From Streptomyces sp. NBC_00102 (GTDB taxonomy: Bacteria > Actinomycetota > Actinomycetes > Streptomycetales > Streptomycetaceae): 64,000 nucleotides of DNA. Both the position numbers and the translations under genes were made by a program. The stretch spans positions 6,117,001 to 6,181,000 of the forward strand of contig NZ_JAPEMC010000001.1 of the NCBI RefSeq assembly GCF_026343115.1. The letters run 5' to 3'. Position 1 is the stretch's first letter. The number at the start of each line of letters is the position of its first letter. Of the stretch, positions 8,792 to 20,173 are shown one piece after another. The notes below the pieces were generated by a model. It saw only the letters and a program-made list of their open reading frames with translations. It was not told where the DNA came from and made no database searches.

Positions 8792-10279
8792 ATGACCGTG
8801 CCGAAGTTCCCACCGGGCTTCCTCTGGGGAGCCTCCGCCTCCGCGTTCCAGACCGAGGGGGCCGTCGACGAAGACGGGAAGGGCCTCTCCGGCTGGGACG
8901 CCTTCGCCGCCGTGCCCGGCCGCATCAAGGACGGTACGGACACCACCCGGGGAACCGGGTTCCTCGAACACTGGCGCGAGGACGTCGGGCTGCTCGCCGG
9001 ACTCGGCGCCGACGCGTTCCGCTTCTCCATCAGCTGGCCCCGCGTGGTACCCGGCGGCAGCGGCGCGGTCAACCCGGCCGGACTCGACTTCTACGACCGG
9101 CTCGTCGACGAACTCTGCGCCCGGGGCATCACCCCCGCGCCCACGCTCTACCACTGGGACACCCCGCTGCCGCTCGACGAGGAGGGCGGCTGGCTCAACC
9201 GCGACACCGCCTACCGCTTCGCCGAGTACGCGGGCATCGTCGCCGAACGCCTCGCCGACCGCGTCCCCATGTGGATCACCATCAACGAGCCCGCCGAAGT
9301 GACCCTGTTGGGCTACGCCCTCGGGCAGCACGCGCCCGGCCGTGCCCTCCTCTTCGACGCCCTGCCCGCCGCGCACCACCAGCTCCTCGCCCACGGACTC
9401 GCCGTCCGGGCGCTGCGCGCCGCCGGGGCCTCCAACATCGGGATCGCCGTCTCGCACAGCCCCGTCTGGACGGCCGGAGACTCCGACGAGGACCGGGACG
9501 CGGCCGGGCTCTACGACACCCTCACCAACTGGCTCTTCGCCGACCCGCTGCTCGCCGGCCGCTACCCCGACGAGGGATTCGCCGCGCTGATGCCCGGCCC
9601 GGTCGCCGACGACCTGAAGACCATCTCCACCCCGTTGGACTGGTACGGCGTCAACTACTACAACCCCACCCTCGTCGGCGCCCCCCGCCGGCCCGAAACA
9701 CTCGAATCCTTCGCCGGGTTCGAGATCCCCGCCGAACTCCCTTTCGGCATCAGGGAGATCGAGGGATACGAGAAGACGGACTTCGGCTGGCCCGTCGTCC
9801 CGGACGGGCTGCGCGAGACCCTCGTCGGGCTCCGCGACCGCTACGGCGACCGGCTGCCGCCGCTCTACATCACCGAGAACGGCTGCGCGGTGGACGACGC
9901 GGTCAACGACACCCGCCGTATCGCCTTCCTGGAAGCCCACTTGGGAGCCCTGCACCGGGCGATCGGTGAAGGCGTCGACGTGCGCGGCTACTTCACCTGG
10001 TCGCTGACCGACAACGTGGAGTGGACCGAGGGTGCCAGCAAGCGCTTCGGGCTCGTCCACATCGACTACGAGACCCTGCGTCGGACCCCCAAGGAGTCCT
10101 ACGCCTGGTACCGCGACACCATCCGGGCCCAGCGCGTACCGGCCGGGGCCGAGTCCGTACCTCCGGGCGACGAGGAGCCGGGGGCGGTGGCGGTGGAGTC
10201 CAGGACCGAGATCATCGGACAGCAGGCCGCCGGGGTGGCGGAACCGGCCGGTGCCGAAACCCCCGTCCGGCCCGTCTGA
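8792..10279 (+). CDS. GH1 beta-glucosidase
   Basis: This 495-aa family-1 glycosidase opens with FPPGFLWGASASAFQTEGA, the standard GH1 N-terminal signature. The acid/base is Glu166 in ITINEP and the nucleophile is Glu362 in YITENG. ISWPR near residue 80 and FTWSLTDNVEW near the C-terminus are also typical. There is no signal peptide, so it likely cleaves imported cellobiose or aryl/alkyl beta-glucosides in the cytoplasm. The last 40 or so residues form a Pro/Glu-rich tail beyond the catalytic domain. The start ATG at 8792 is preceded by TGGAGG; an upstream in-frame ATG at 8780 overlaps that site and is less likely. Confidence 0.93.
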   Translation: MTVPKFPPGFLWGASASAFQTEGAVDEDGKGLSGWDAFAAVPGRIKDGTDTTRGTGFLEHWREDVGLLAGLGADAFRFSISWPRVVPGGSGAVNPAGLDFYDRLVDELCARGITPAPTLYHWDTPLPLDEEGGWLNRDTAYRFAEYAGIVAERLADRVPMWITINEPAEVTLLGYALGQHAPGRALLFDALPAAHHQLLAHGLAVRALRAAGASNIGIAVSHSPVWTAGDSDEDRDAAGLYDTLTNWLFADPLLAGRYPDEGFAALMPGPVADDLKTISTPLDWYGVNYYNPTLVGAPRRPETLESFAGFEIPAELPFGIREIEGYEKTDFGWPVVPDGLRETLVGLRDRYGDRLPPLYITENGCAVDDAVNDTRRIAFLEAHLGALHRAIGEGVDVRGYFTWSLTDNVEWTEGASKRFGLVHIDYETLRRTPKESYAWYRDTIRAQRVPAGAESVPPGDEEPGAVAVESRTEIIGQQAAGVAEPAGAETPVRPV

Positions 10280-10383
10280 GCCGCCCGACAGGCTCCGAAC
10301 CACCCGGCCCGGCAGGGACCGACGCGTCTTCCCGACCGGACGTGTCTTCCCCGGCCGGGCTCCGGTGACCGATACTTCCCGCC

Positions 10384-11511
10384 ATGGTTGCTCAATGGTG
10401 GACCCAGGCCAACCTGGGGATATTCGTGCACTGGACGCCCGCGTCGGTACCGGGATGGGCCCCGCCCCACACCCCGGCCGTCGACCTGCCCCTGGCCGGG
10501 CGGGCCGCCCCGCTCGCCTGGACCCCGTACGCCGAGTGGTACGAGAACGGTCTCCGCTTCCCCGGCAGCCCGGTCTCCGCCCATCACCGGGCCACCTACG
10601 GCGACAAGCCCTACACCGACTTCGGGCGGGAGTTCGAGGACGGGCTGGCGGGCTGGGATCCGGCCGCGTGGGCGCGCGCCTTCCGCGCCGCCGGAGCCCG
10701 TTATGCCGTCCTCGTCACCAAGCACCACGACGGCTACTGCCTCTGGCCCTCCGAGGTCCGCAACCCGCACCGGGCCGGCTGGCACACCACCCGCGACGTG
10801 GTGGGCGAGTTCGCCGAAGCGGTCCGGGCAGAGGGGCTGCGCTTCGGGGTGTACTACTCCGGCGGACTCGACTGGACCTTCGACGACCGCCCGGTCGGTA
10901 CCGCCGCCGACATGCTCGCCTCCGTGCCCCGAGGCGCCTATCCCGCGTACGCCGACGCCCAACTGCGGGAGCTCGTACGCCGGTACCGTCCGGACATCCT
11001 CTGGAACGACATCGCCTGGCCGGCCGGCACCCCCGAGATCCGCCGGCTGATCGACTTCTACCGCTTCACCGTCCCGCACGGCGTGGTCAACGACCGGCTG
11101 CTGCCCCGCTCACCGCTCTGGCGCACCTTCGCCCTCCCGGGCGCCGGGGCGCTCTACGACCGGTGGGAGCGGCGCAACGTCGCCCAGGGCGACGGCTTCG
11201 TCCCCCGCAAGCCGCCCTACTACGACTTCCGTACACCGGAGTTCGCCCGCTACACCGGCCCGGACCCGTACGAGATCACCCGCGGCATCGACCACAGCTT
11301 CGGCTACAACCGCAACTCCCCGCCCGGGGCCTTCCTCGACCGCGACACCCTCACCGAACTGGTCCGGGACACCGCGGCCGACGGCGGCAACCTGCTGCTC
11401 AACGTCGGGCCGCGCGGCGAGGACGCCACCATCCCCGACGAGCAACTGCTGCGTCTGGAGTGGCTCGCGGAACATGAGTCCGCCGACGAGCCGCGGCAGA
11501 AGACCGGTTGA
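10384..11511 (+). CDS. GH29 alpha-L-fucosidase family protein
   Basis: The 375-aa protein begins with WWTQANLGIFVHWTPASVPGW, typical of GH29, and has VTKHHDGYCLWPS (about 112-124) and YRPDILWNDIAW, in which Asp209 sits at the nucleophile position. The product lacks a signal peptide and the C-terminal beta-sandwich of longer fucosidases, so it is a compact intracellular form. A GATACT -10-like box ends 7 bases before the ATG and no ribosome binding site is seen, suggesting a leaderless transcript. Its TGA stop (11509-11511) abuts the stop of the convergent GNAT gene, forming TGATCA. Confidence 0.88.
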   Translation: MVAQWWTQANLGIFVHWTPASVPGWAPPHTPAVDLPLAGRAAPLAWTPYAEWYENGLRFPGSPVSAHHRATYGDKPYTDFGREFEDGLAGWDPAAWARAFRAAGARYAVLVTKHHDGYCLWPSEVRNPHRAGWHTTRDVVGEFAEAVRAEGLRFGVYYSGGLDWTFDDRPVGTAADMLASVPRGAYPAYADAQLRELVRRYRPDILWNDIAWPAGTPEIRRLIDFYRFTVPHGVVNDRLLPRSPLWRTFALPGAGALYDRWERRNVAQGDGFVPRKPPYYDFRTPEFARYTGPDPYEITRGIDHSFGYNRNSPPGAFLDRDTLTELVRDTAADGGNLLLNVGPRGEDATIPDEQLLRLEWLAEHESADEPRQKTG

Positions 11512-12498
11512 TCACGGGGCGGACGGTCCGGCCCCGTCCCAGACCATGTTGAGGGCCCGCTCGAAGTTGACGTACCCCAGCCGCCGGAACGCCTCGGCCA
11601 TCGGATGGTTGCCGAGGTCCGTGGCGGCCCGGACACGCTCGACCCCGTCCTGCGAGGCCAGCACCCGGGTCCCCTCGGCGAGCAGATCGTCGACGTACCC
11701 CTGACCGCGACGGCCGGGCAGCACACCGATGTACGCGATGACGGGGTTGTAGTCGTTGCGGGCCGGCACGACGAACCCCACCGGCTCCCCGTCCGGGAGC
11801 TCGCCGATCCGCCACCAGTCGCGGGGGGTCGAGTAGCGCGCGAGCTCCTCGTCGAAGTGCCGTTCGGCCGCCTCGCGCGCCGACAGCCCGGACGCCAGGT
11901 CCTGCTTCCCGTGCGCGTCGAGGGTGCCCTCCATCACCGGGGTCATCAGGGCGACCAGATCCTCGCGGTCCTTCACCGGCCGGAACCGCAGCCGTCCGCC
12001 GTCCTCGGGCACCGGAGTCCCGGCCCGCCACTCCAGCCGCAGCCGCTCCACCAGCAGCCGGGCCCCGGTCGTCTCCAGGGCCCCGGTCCGCGCCTCCACC
12101 ACCGCGCGGGCGGCCGGGTCCTCCCGCCAGTCCGGCGGCACGAAACGCTCGTACTCCGGCCGGGGGGTGCCCGCGGGCACCACGGCCGAAGTGGCCGCCT
12201 CCAGGAGGGCGGCGCCGACGCGGAGCCGCTCCGGTGCGGGCAGCGAGTCGTCCACGTCGAAGAAGTCGAGCAGTGCGGGGACACCCCCCGGAGCGCCTCC
12301 GGAGCCGCGCCACCATCCGGCCCGCGCGACCACCCGGTCGCCGTCGAGGGCGACCCAGAGCCACGACGGACTCCGCCGCCCTGCCTCCAGGTCCTCGGCC
12401 ACCTCGTGGTCGAGGACATAGGACAGGCTCTGGAAGAGGGGGAGTTCGGCGGGGCCGGAAAGCGGACGGAAGGTCAGGTCGGGTACAACGGGTGTCAC
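11512..12498 (-). CDS. GNAT family N-acetyltransferase
   Basis: The product is 328 aa from a GTG at 12498, which has TGGAGC just upstream. An ATG at 12513 would add five residues but has no ribosome binding site. The C-terminal half is a clear GNAT domain: PVGFVVPARNDYNPVIAYIGVLPGRRGQGYVDDLLAEGTRVLA contains the beta4 strand and the acetyl-CoA pyrophosphate loop (RRGQGY), and TDLGNHPMAEAFRRLGY is the usual final helix. The N-terminal 190 residues look like a degenerate second GNAT fold. The substrate is unknown. It converges on the fucosidase gene with no gap. Confidence 0.88.
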   Translation of the reverse strand: MTPVVPDLTFRPLSGPAELPLFQSLSYVLDHEVAEDLEAGRRSPSWLWVALDGDRVVARAGWWRGSGGAPGGVPALLDFFDVDDSLPAPERLRVGAALLEAATSAVVPAGTPRPEYERFVPPDWREDPAARAVVEARTGALETTGARLLVERLRLEWRAGTPVPEDGGRLRFRPVKDREDLVALMTPVMEGTLDAHGKQDLASGLSAREAAERHFDEELARYSTPRDWWRIGELPDGEPVGFVVPARNDYNPVIAYIGVLPGRRGQGYVDDLLAEGTRVLASQDGVERVRAATDLGNHPMAEAFRRLGYVNFERALNMVWDGAGPSAP

Positions 12499-12605
12499 GT
12501 TGCTCCAGGGCATCGTCGGCCCCGGAGGTCACCGGGGGTTCGCGGCGGCAGACGATAGCAGCGCACCGGACGCGCACGCACCGCCATTTGTCCCCGGTGT
12601 GCGGT

Positions 12606-13214
12606 TCAGTTGCTGATCGCGGGGGCCTCGCGCAGATGGGTCCGGTCGGTCACCTGGGCGAGCAGGAAGGACGCCATGTCGGCGCGGCGGAGGGAGAGGC
12701 CCACCACCCCGTGGCCGTAGTGCCCGACCTTGATCTCTCCCGTGGCGGGGCCGTCGTCGAGCTTGGCCACGCGCACCAGCGTCCAGTCCAGGTCGCTGGC
12801 GCGTACCGCCTCGGCCGCCGCGCGGACCTCGGACCAGGCGCGGGGAGCGGCGGTCCTGACGAACCGGACAAGGGCCTTGAACTTGAGGTCCGGCCGGTCC
12901 GCCGGGTCCGGGACGCTGCACGTGGACACCACCACGAACCGTCCGACGCCGGACGCGTCCATGGCGGCGATGATCCTGCGGGTCGCGGCGCTCTCCGAGC
13001 CGACGCCCTCGATGACGGCGTCGGCACCCCGGACCGCTTCGAGGATCGCCTTCTCGTCGTCGAGTTCACCGGCCGCGACGGTCAGTTCCGGGTGCGTGAA
13101 ACGGAGCTTGTCGGGGTTGCGGGCGTAGGCGGTGACCGCGTGCCCCGCGTCGAGGGCCTGACGTACCAGTAACTGGCCCGTCCGCCCGGTCGCGCCGAAG
13201 ATCGTGATTCTCAT
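12606..13214 (-). CDS. NAD(P)-binding Rossmann protein (NAD(P)H-binding SDR-like)
   Basis: The 202-aa product starts MRITIFGATGRTGQLLVRQAL, a GxxGxxG dinucleotide-binding motif of the atypical SDR/NmrA type, and has VVVSTCSV and LDWTLVRVAKLDDGPATG segments as in flavin-reductase-like or 'NAD(P)H-binding' proteins. It is short and lacks a clear Tyr-x3-Lys catalytic pair, so it may be a reductase or a redox sensor. A GGAAGGGCGGA ribosome binding site precedes the ATG. It is divergent from an HxlR regulator whose probable operator lies between them; this pairing suggests control by thiol or electrophile stress, as for other HxlR regulators. Confidence 0.88.
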   Translation of the reverse strand: MRITIFGATGRTGQLLVRQALDAGHAVTAYARNPDKLRFTHPELTVAAGELDDEKAILEAVRGADAVIEGVGSESAATRRIIAAMDASGVGRFVVVSTCSVPDPADRPDLKFKALVRFVRTAAPRAWSEVRAAAEAVRASDLDWTLVRVAKLDDGPATGEIKVGHYGHGVVGLSLRRADMASFLLAQVTDRTHLREAPAISN

Positions 13215-13236
13215 GGGACTCCGCCCTTCCTGGAAA

Positions 13237-13257
13237 CCACTAAAATTTCTTTAGCGG
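13237..13257. promoter_or_regulatory. candidate HxlR operator
   Basis: A 21-bp inverted repeat, CCACTAAA followed by ATTTC and then TTTAGCGG, sits 23 bp upstream of the NAD(P)-binding gene start. A half-site CCCTAAAATGG recurs at 13366-13376, just before the hxlR-type gene at 13384. AT-rich palindromes stand out in this high-GC region. Binding by the adjacent HxlR protein is an inference from layout. Confidence 0.6.
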
Positions 13258-13383
13258 TGAACGTAGCACGGCGGATCGGCGCATCCCCGGGTCCTCCGCT
13301 CGGACCGGGGCCGGATCGGGGCGCGGCACCGGGGGACGCGAGCCCGGCCCGGCCCGAGCGAAGGACCCTAAAATGGCAGCACC

Positions 13384-13722
13384 ATGAATCAACCCGTAGA
13401 CCCCCAGACGGCGCGGTGCATGCAGATCCTGTCGGTCGTCGGCGATCTGTGGACCCTGGCGATCGTGATGACCCTGCAGAAATCGGCGATGCGCTTCAAC
13501 GAGCTGCACCGGGCCATCCCGAAGGTCAACGCGGTCACCCTGACCAGCCGCCTGCGCAAGCTCGACGAGGCGGGCATCGTCGTCAGGGTCGCGGAGTCGA
13601 GGAGCAAGCAGTCGACGGTGTACGACCTCACCCCCTTCGGCCGGAAGCTGCTGCCCATCGTCGACGCCGTGCGCACCGTCGCGCTCGACCTGGAGCGCTC
13701 GGGAGAGGCCCCCGCGCGCTGA
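13384..13722 (+). CDS. HxlR-family winged-helix regulator
   Basis: This 112-aa regulator has the HxlR signature: a Cys near the N-terminus (RCMQILSVVGDLWTLAIVMTL, Cys13) and a winged helix with FNELHRAIPKVNAVTLTSRLRKLDEAGIV, followed by VYDLTPFGRKLLPIVDAV. Single conserved cysteines of this kind are redox or electrophile sensors in characterised HxlR proteins. It probably represses the divergent NAD(P)-binding gene and itself through the palindrome at 13237-13257. Its start lies only 8 bases after a CTAAAATGG half-site, consistent with autorepression. Confidence 0.9.
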   Translation: MNQPVDPQTARCMQILSVVGDLWTLAIVMTLQKSAMRFNELHRAIPKVNAVTLTSRLRKLDEAGIVVRVAESRSKQSTVYDLTPFGRKLLPIVDAVRTVALDLERSGEAPAR

Positions 13723-13783
13723 GCGGTACGCCCGCCCCTCCGGCCGGTCGAACCTGCTCGCCCCGGTCCGTCACCGTCCCTTC

Positions 13784-13813
13784 TGGACACTCCGGGCCGC
13801 TCGGCCCGACAAT
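13784..13813 (+). promoter_or_regulatory. candidate leaderless promoter of the FHA gene
   Basis: TGGACA (13784-13789) and GACAAT (13808-13813) are separated by 18 bp. The start GTG begins at 13820, about where transcription would start, so the mRNA would be leaderless. No ribosome binding site is present in front of the GTG. Confidence 0.5.
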
Positions 13814-13819
13814 CACCCT

Positions 13820-14401
13820 GTGACGTCCTCCTCCGAGTTCCACACGTATCCCGCGCGGGTGTCCGACGCCCAGCGCGACCGTGTCCTCGGCGTGCTCAGG
13901 GAGGGCGCCGCTCAGGGCCGGCTCTCCCACGACACCTTCCTGCGCCGGATGGAACTCGCCCTCGCCGCCCACCGGCCCGAGGACCTGTCGGCCCTCACCG
14001 CCGACCTGCGCGAGGAACGCGCCTGGGGCAGAGGGCTGTTGCGCGCCGTGGGCGGAGTCTCGGGGTTCCCCGGACGGCTGCGCATGGCCTGGCGGGCCGG
14101 GAAACTGCCCCAACTCCTGCTGCCCGCACCCGGACCCGTACCGCTGCTCATCGGACGTGACCCGGGCAACGGACTGCGGCTCAACCACGAGACGGTCTCC
14201 CGCAACCACGCCGAACTCACCGTACGGGGGCGGATCTGGCTGCTCCGCGACCTCGGCTCCACCAACGGCACCTGTGTCAACGGACAGCGGGTCGTCGGCC
14301 TGGTCCCGGTCCGGGAGGGCGACCAGGTCAGCTTCGGCCACATGACCTTCCGCCTGACCGCGCCCCCGCCCCTACCGCCGGACCGGCCTGCGGCCCTCTG
14401 A
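13820..14401 (+). CDS. DUF1707 and FHA domain protein
   Basis: The 193-aa product starts with a DUF1707 (SHOCT-like) segment, RVSDAQRDRVLGVLREGAAQGRLSHDTFLRRMELALAA-type sequence, common at the N-terminus of actinobacterial regulators and membrane proteins. A forkhead-associated domain follows at about residues 105-180, with the phosphothreonine-binding motifs IGRDPGNGLRL, VSRNHAEL and LGSTNGTCVNG complete. It should therefore bind a phosphothreonine peptide, placing it in Ser/Thr kinase signalling. No kinase is adjacent. Confidence 0.9.
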   Translation: MTSSSEFHTYPARVSDAQRDRVLGVLREGAAQGRLSHDTFLRRMELALAAHRPEDLSALTADLREERAWGRGLLRAVGGVSGFPGRLRMAWRAGKLPQLLLPAPGPVPLLIGRDPGNGLRLNHETVSRNHAELTVRGRIWLLRDLGSTNGTCVNGQRVVGLVPVREGDQVSFGHMTFRLTAPPPLPPDRPAAL

Positions 14402-14526
14402 ACCGGGCGGCGCTTCTCCTCATCCCCACCAGGTAGGTGGGAGGGGGCGTTGAGTACCGGCACTCAGGCGCGGGCTTGCCGGGCCGTCGGAGGATGGCGG
14501 CACAGCCCAGACATGAGGAGCGCGCC

Positions 14527-15210
14527 ATGCCCGCCACCCACCCGCCCGTCGAGATCCCGTCGGACGTCCTGCCGGACGCCCCTGCGACCGCCGGCCGGCT
14601 GCTGCCCTCCGTTCTCGCGCCGGCGGTCGCCGCGGCACTCGCGCTGTCCGCGTGGGGCGCCAAGGAACCCGGTACCTGGGTCCTGGAAACGGTGTGGGTG
14701 ATGCTGGGGCTGCCGGTCCTGTTCCTGCTGCGCCGGCGCTTCCCGCTGAGTGGCCTGCTCTGCGGTCTGCTGGCCGTCCATGCCCTCGTCCTCATGGTGG
14801 GCGGGCACTACACGTACGCGGAGGTGCCCGCCGGTGACTGGGTGCGTGACTGGCTGGGCCTGGACCGAAACCCCTACGACCGCCTCGGCCACCTCATGCA
14901 GGGATTCGTCCCCGCGATCCTGGTCCGGGAGCTCCTCGTCCGCACCTCGCCCCTGCGCGGCAGCCGCTGGCTCCCCGCGCTGACCGTGTGCGCCTGCCTC
15001 GCCTTCAGCGCCGTCTTCGAGATGCTGGAGTGGCTGGCGGCCGTGGTCGGAGGGCAGGCCGCCGACTCCTTCCTCGCCACCCAGGGCGACGTGTGGGACA
15101 CCCAATGGGACATGTTCTGCGCGCTGATCGGCGCCGTCTGCTCCCTGCTGCTCCTCAGCCGCCTCCACGACCGCAGCCTCGCTCGCGTCGGGACGCACGA
15201 GAAGGGCTGA
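14527..15210 (+). CDS. DUF2238 (YjdF-type) integral membrane protein
   Basis: The 227-aa protein has about five to six hydrophobic segments and the family block NPYDRLGHLMQGFVPAILVREL, followed by FSAVFEMLEWLAAVVGG and QGDVWDTQWDMFCALIGA. These conserved His, Glu, Asp and Trp residues within or next to membrane helices are diagnostic of DUF2238; the function is not known. The start at 14527 has a GAGGAG ribosome binding site 7-8 bases upstream and removes 30 unlikely residues encoded from a further upstream GTG. It converges on treY across 131 bp. Confidence 0.88.
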   Translation: MPATHPPVEIPSDVLPDAPATAGRLLPSVLAPAVAAALALSAWGAKEPGTWVLETVWVMLGLPVLFLLRRRFPLSGLLCGLLAVHALVLMVGGHYTYAEVPAGDWVRDWLGLDRNPYDRLGHLMQGFVPAILVRELLVRTSPLRGSRWLPALTVCACLAFSAVFEMLEWLAAVVGGQAADSFLATQGDVWDTQWDMFCALIGAVCSLLLLSRLHDRSLARVGTHEKG

Positions 15211-15341
15211 CCGCCGCAGCCCCCGGCCGGGCCGATCGTGCTGGGCGGCCCTCACCCTTCACCTCGACCCGGCCCGTACCGACGACGCGGTGAGGTGCCC
15301 CGGCCGTCCTCGCGCGCCCGCCAGGAATCGCGGGACGGAGT

Positions 15342-17771
15342 TCAGCTTCTCGGCCCCCTCCTGAGCAGCGCGACCGGGCGAGCGGCGAACAGCTCGGCCG
15401 CCGCCACCTCGCCGCCGCCGAACTCGCCCTCCGTGGAGAGGAGATCGTGCCAGGGACCGGAGTCCGGCAGTGGCAGGACGGTGTCGCGCCAGCCGCCCGC
15501 CTCGGCGAGCCGGAGCGAGAGCCGGGTGACCGCCGTGACCACCTCGCCCGACCGGCAGAACGACAGCGCGTGCTCCGCCGCCGGGCCCCGTGCGGTGAGC
15601 GGGGCGTACGTCCCCGACTCGCCGAAGACGGCGGGGAGTGCGGCGCGGAGCCGGAGGGCGGTGGCGGTCACCAGGGCCTTCTCGCCCGAGACACCGTCCT
15701 TGCCGACTCCGTCCTTGCCGGCTCCGGACTCGCCGGCTTCCGACTCGCCGGCTCCGGGCTCGGTGAAGGGCCGCCGGTTGTCCGGGTCCACCAGAGCGAG
15801 GTACTCCCGCTCCGACCCCTGGTAGAGATCGGGCACCCCCGGCATCGTCAGATGGACGAGTGCCGCGCCCAGTACATTGGCCCGCACCTGGGGGGCGAGC
15901 GAACGGGCGAAGGGCGCGAGGAGCTCCCGGGCGGGGCCGGCCGCACTGCCGGGACCGGCCGCGACGAAGTCGGAGACCGCGCGTTCGTACGAGGAGTCGG
16001 GTTCGGTCCAGGTGGTACGGAGTCCCGCCTCGCGTACGGCCTTCAGGAGCGCGGGCTCCAGCCTGCCCACCGCCTCGTCGGCCGGCAGATCCACGCAGCC
16101 GAAGGCCGACTGCCATGCCTGCCAGGCGAGTTGTCCGTCCGGCGCCTTCGCCACAGTCACATCCGTCAGCCGGCGTACCAACTCGGCCCACTCGGGCGGG
16201 CATTCGGAGAGGACCGCGATCCGCGCGCGGACGTCGGCGCTGCGCTTCGTGTCGTGCGTGGTGAGCACCGTGCCGGTGGTCGGCCAGTCCCGGGCCAGCC
16301 GGGCGCAGAACGCGTGGAACTCGACGGGCTCCGTCGCCGGCCTGCCCGGCCGTCCGCCCACCTCCGTCGCCGAGATCAGCGGTACGTGCCGGTAGAACGC
16401 CGTGTCCTCCACGGACTTGGCGTGCAGCGCGGACGCAGTCTGGGCGAACCGGGCGCAGAAGGAGACCTGTTCGGGGCCGTCCCCCAGCCGGCCCAGGGCG
16501 AGCTCCCGGACCACGTCGACGGCCCGCGCCTCCTCGGGTACGGAGAACGCGGCCTTCGCGTCCCGTACCGCCGCCTCCGGGAGGGCCGCCGAGGCGGACT
16601 CGGTGACCGGGCCGCCGGCCACGACGTACGGCCGGTACACCGGGACCCGGACCAGCAGTTCGGTCACCGCGGTGCGCAGTGCCCACGGGGCGTGGTCGCG
16701 CAGCCGGGGATCCCGTGCGCAGATCCGTACGGCCAGCCGGGTGAGCCAGGCCGTCTCGGCCGCGAGGTCGTGGCCGACGACATGGCGTGCGGCCCGGCGT
16801 GCCGTGTCCGCCCAGGAACCTCCCCCGTCGTCGGTCGGCTTGGCGAACTCCAGGTAATGACCCAGCAGTTCGGCGGCGCCCAGTGGGTCGGTGAAGAGTC
16901 CGTCGATGCGGTGCAGTGCGTCGTAACCGGTGGTACCGGCCACGGCCCAGCCGGCCGGGAGGGTCTCCTCGCCGGTGAGGATCTTCTCCACCACCGTCCA
17001 CCGGCTGCCCGTCCCCCCGGCGAGCCGCTCCAGGTACCCGGCGGGATCGGCGAGACCGTCCGGATGGTCGATGCGCAGCCCCTCCACCACGCCGTCCCGG
17101 ACGAGTTCGAGGATTTTGCCGTGGGTGGCGTCGAAGACCTCGGGGTGCTCTACCCGCACGGCGATCAGGTCCGAAATGGTGAAGAAGCGGCGGTAGTTCA
17201 GCTCGGTGCGGGCCAGCCGCCACCAGCCGAGCCGGTAGTGCTGGGCCTGCAGCAGTTCGGGCAGCGCGAGGTGCTCGCTGCCCGGCCGGAGCGGGAACTC
17301 CTGCTCGCCGTAGCGCAGTACGGAGCCGTCGACGGAGAGCCGCTCCAGTTCGTCGCCGAGCGGACCCCCGAGGACCGGCAGCAGCACCTTCCCGCCGCCG
17401 CCCTCCCAGTCGATGTCGAACCAGCGCGCGTACGGCGAGGACGGCCCCTCGCGCAGCACCTCCCGGAGCGCCCGGTTGTGGCGCGGGGAGGCTGCCATGT
17501 GGTTCGGCACGATGTCGACGACCAGCCCGAGCCCGTGCGCACGGGCCTTCGCCGAGAGGGCCCGCAGACCCTCCTCGCCGCCCAGCTCGGCGCGGACCCG
17601 GCCGGGATCGGTGACGTCGTACCCGTGCCGGGAGCCGGGCACCGCCTCCAGGACCGGGGACAGGTGGAGGTGGGAGATTCCGAGCGAGGCGAGGTACGCG
17701 ACCGCCTCCCCGGCGTCCGCGAAGGTGAAGTCCGGTTGGAGCTGGAGCCGGTACGTGGCGGTGGGCGTCAT
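15342..17771 (-). CDS. treY: malto-oligosyltrehalose synthase (TreY)
   Basis: This 809-aa GH13 enzyme converts the reducing-end alpha-1,4 bond of a maltodextrin to alpha-1,1, making maltooligosyl-trehalose for TreZ. It opens with TPTATYRLQLQPDFTFADA, the TreY signature, and has VVDIVPNHMA (region I), GLRIDHPDGLADP (nucleophile Asp region) and TTHDTKRSADVRARI near residue 490. A low-complexity stretch of Glu/Ala/Gly/Lys pentapeptides (from a 15-bp repeat, DNA about 15695-15765) is inserted after NRRPFTEP in the C-terminal domain. It follows glgX on the same strand with a 212-bp gap, so the three trehalose/glycogen genes may share control with glycogen breakdown. Confidence 0.95.
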   Translation of the reverse strand: MTPTATYRLQLQPDFTFADAGEAVAYLASLGISHLHLSPVLEAVPGSRHGYDVTDPGRVRAELGGEEGLRALSAKARAHGLGLVVDIVPNHMAASPRHNRALREVLREGPSSPYARWFDIDWEGGGGKVLLPVLGGPLGDELERLSVDGSVLRYGEQEFPLRPGSEHLALPELLQAQHYRLGWWRLARTELNYRRFFTISDLIAVRVEHPEVFDATHGKILELVRDGVVEGLRIDHPDGLADPAGYLERLAGGTGSRWTVVEKILTGEETLPAGWAVAGTTGYDALHRIDGLFTDPLGAAELLGHYLEFAKPTDDGGGSWADTARRAARHVVGHDLAAETAWLTRLAVRICARDPRLRDHAPWALRTAVTELLVRVPVYRPYVVAGGPVTESASAALPEAAVRDAKAAFSVPEEARAVDVVRELALGRLGDGPEQVSFCARFAQTASALHAKSVEDTAFYRHVPLISATEVGGRPGRPATEPVEFHAFCARLARDWPTTGTVLTTHDTKRSADVRARIAVLSECPPEWAELVRRLTDVTVAKAPDGQLAWQAWQSAFGCVDLPADEAVGRLEPALLKAVREAGLRTTWTEPDSSYERAVSDFVAAGPGSAAGPARELLAPFARSLAPQVRANVLGAALVHLTMPGVPDLYQGSEREYLALVDPDNRRPFTEPGAGESEAGESGAGKDGVGKDGVSGEKALVTATALRLRAALPAVFGESGTYAPLTARGPAAEHALSFCRSGEVVTAVTRLSLRLAEAGGWRDTVLPLPDSGPWHDLLSTEGEFGGGEVAAAELFAARPVALLRRGPRS

Positions 17772-17983
17772 GCCCGGTTACGTACCCACTCGCGGCCCGT
17801 ACGTGTCATCCGCCCCGCTCCCGGCCGGCCGCGACCGCACGGATGCACCCGGGGAGATTCACCCGGACGGAGGGCCCCGGGCGCCACCACGGGCGGGCCG
17901 GGAGCCGTTCCGGGCGCGGGGGCGCGGGGGCGCGGGGGCGCGGATGCCGGAGCCCCGGCGCCCGCGCCCCTGCGGAGGACCAC

Positions 17984-20173
<2,190 letters not shown>

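Noticed and set aside
14437..14526. 30-codon N-terminal extension of the DUF2238 protein
   Set aside because: The ribosome binding site and hydrophobic start support the ATG at 14527.
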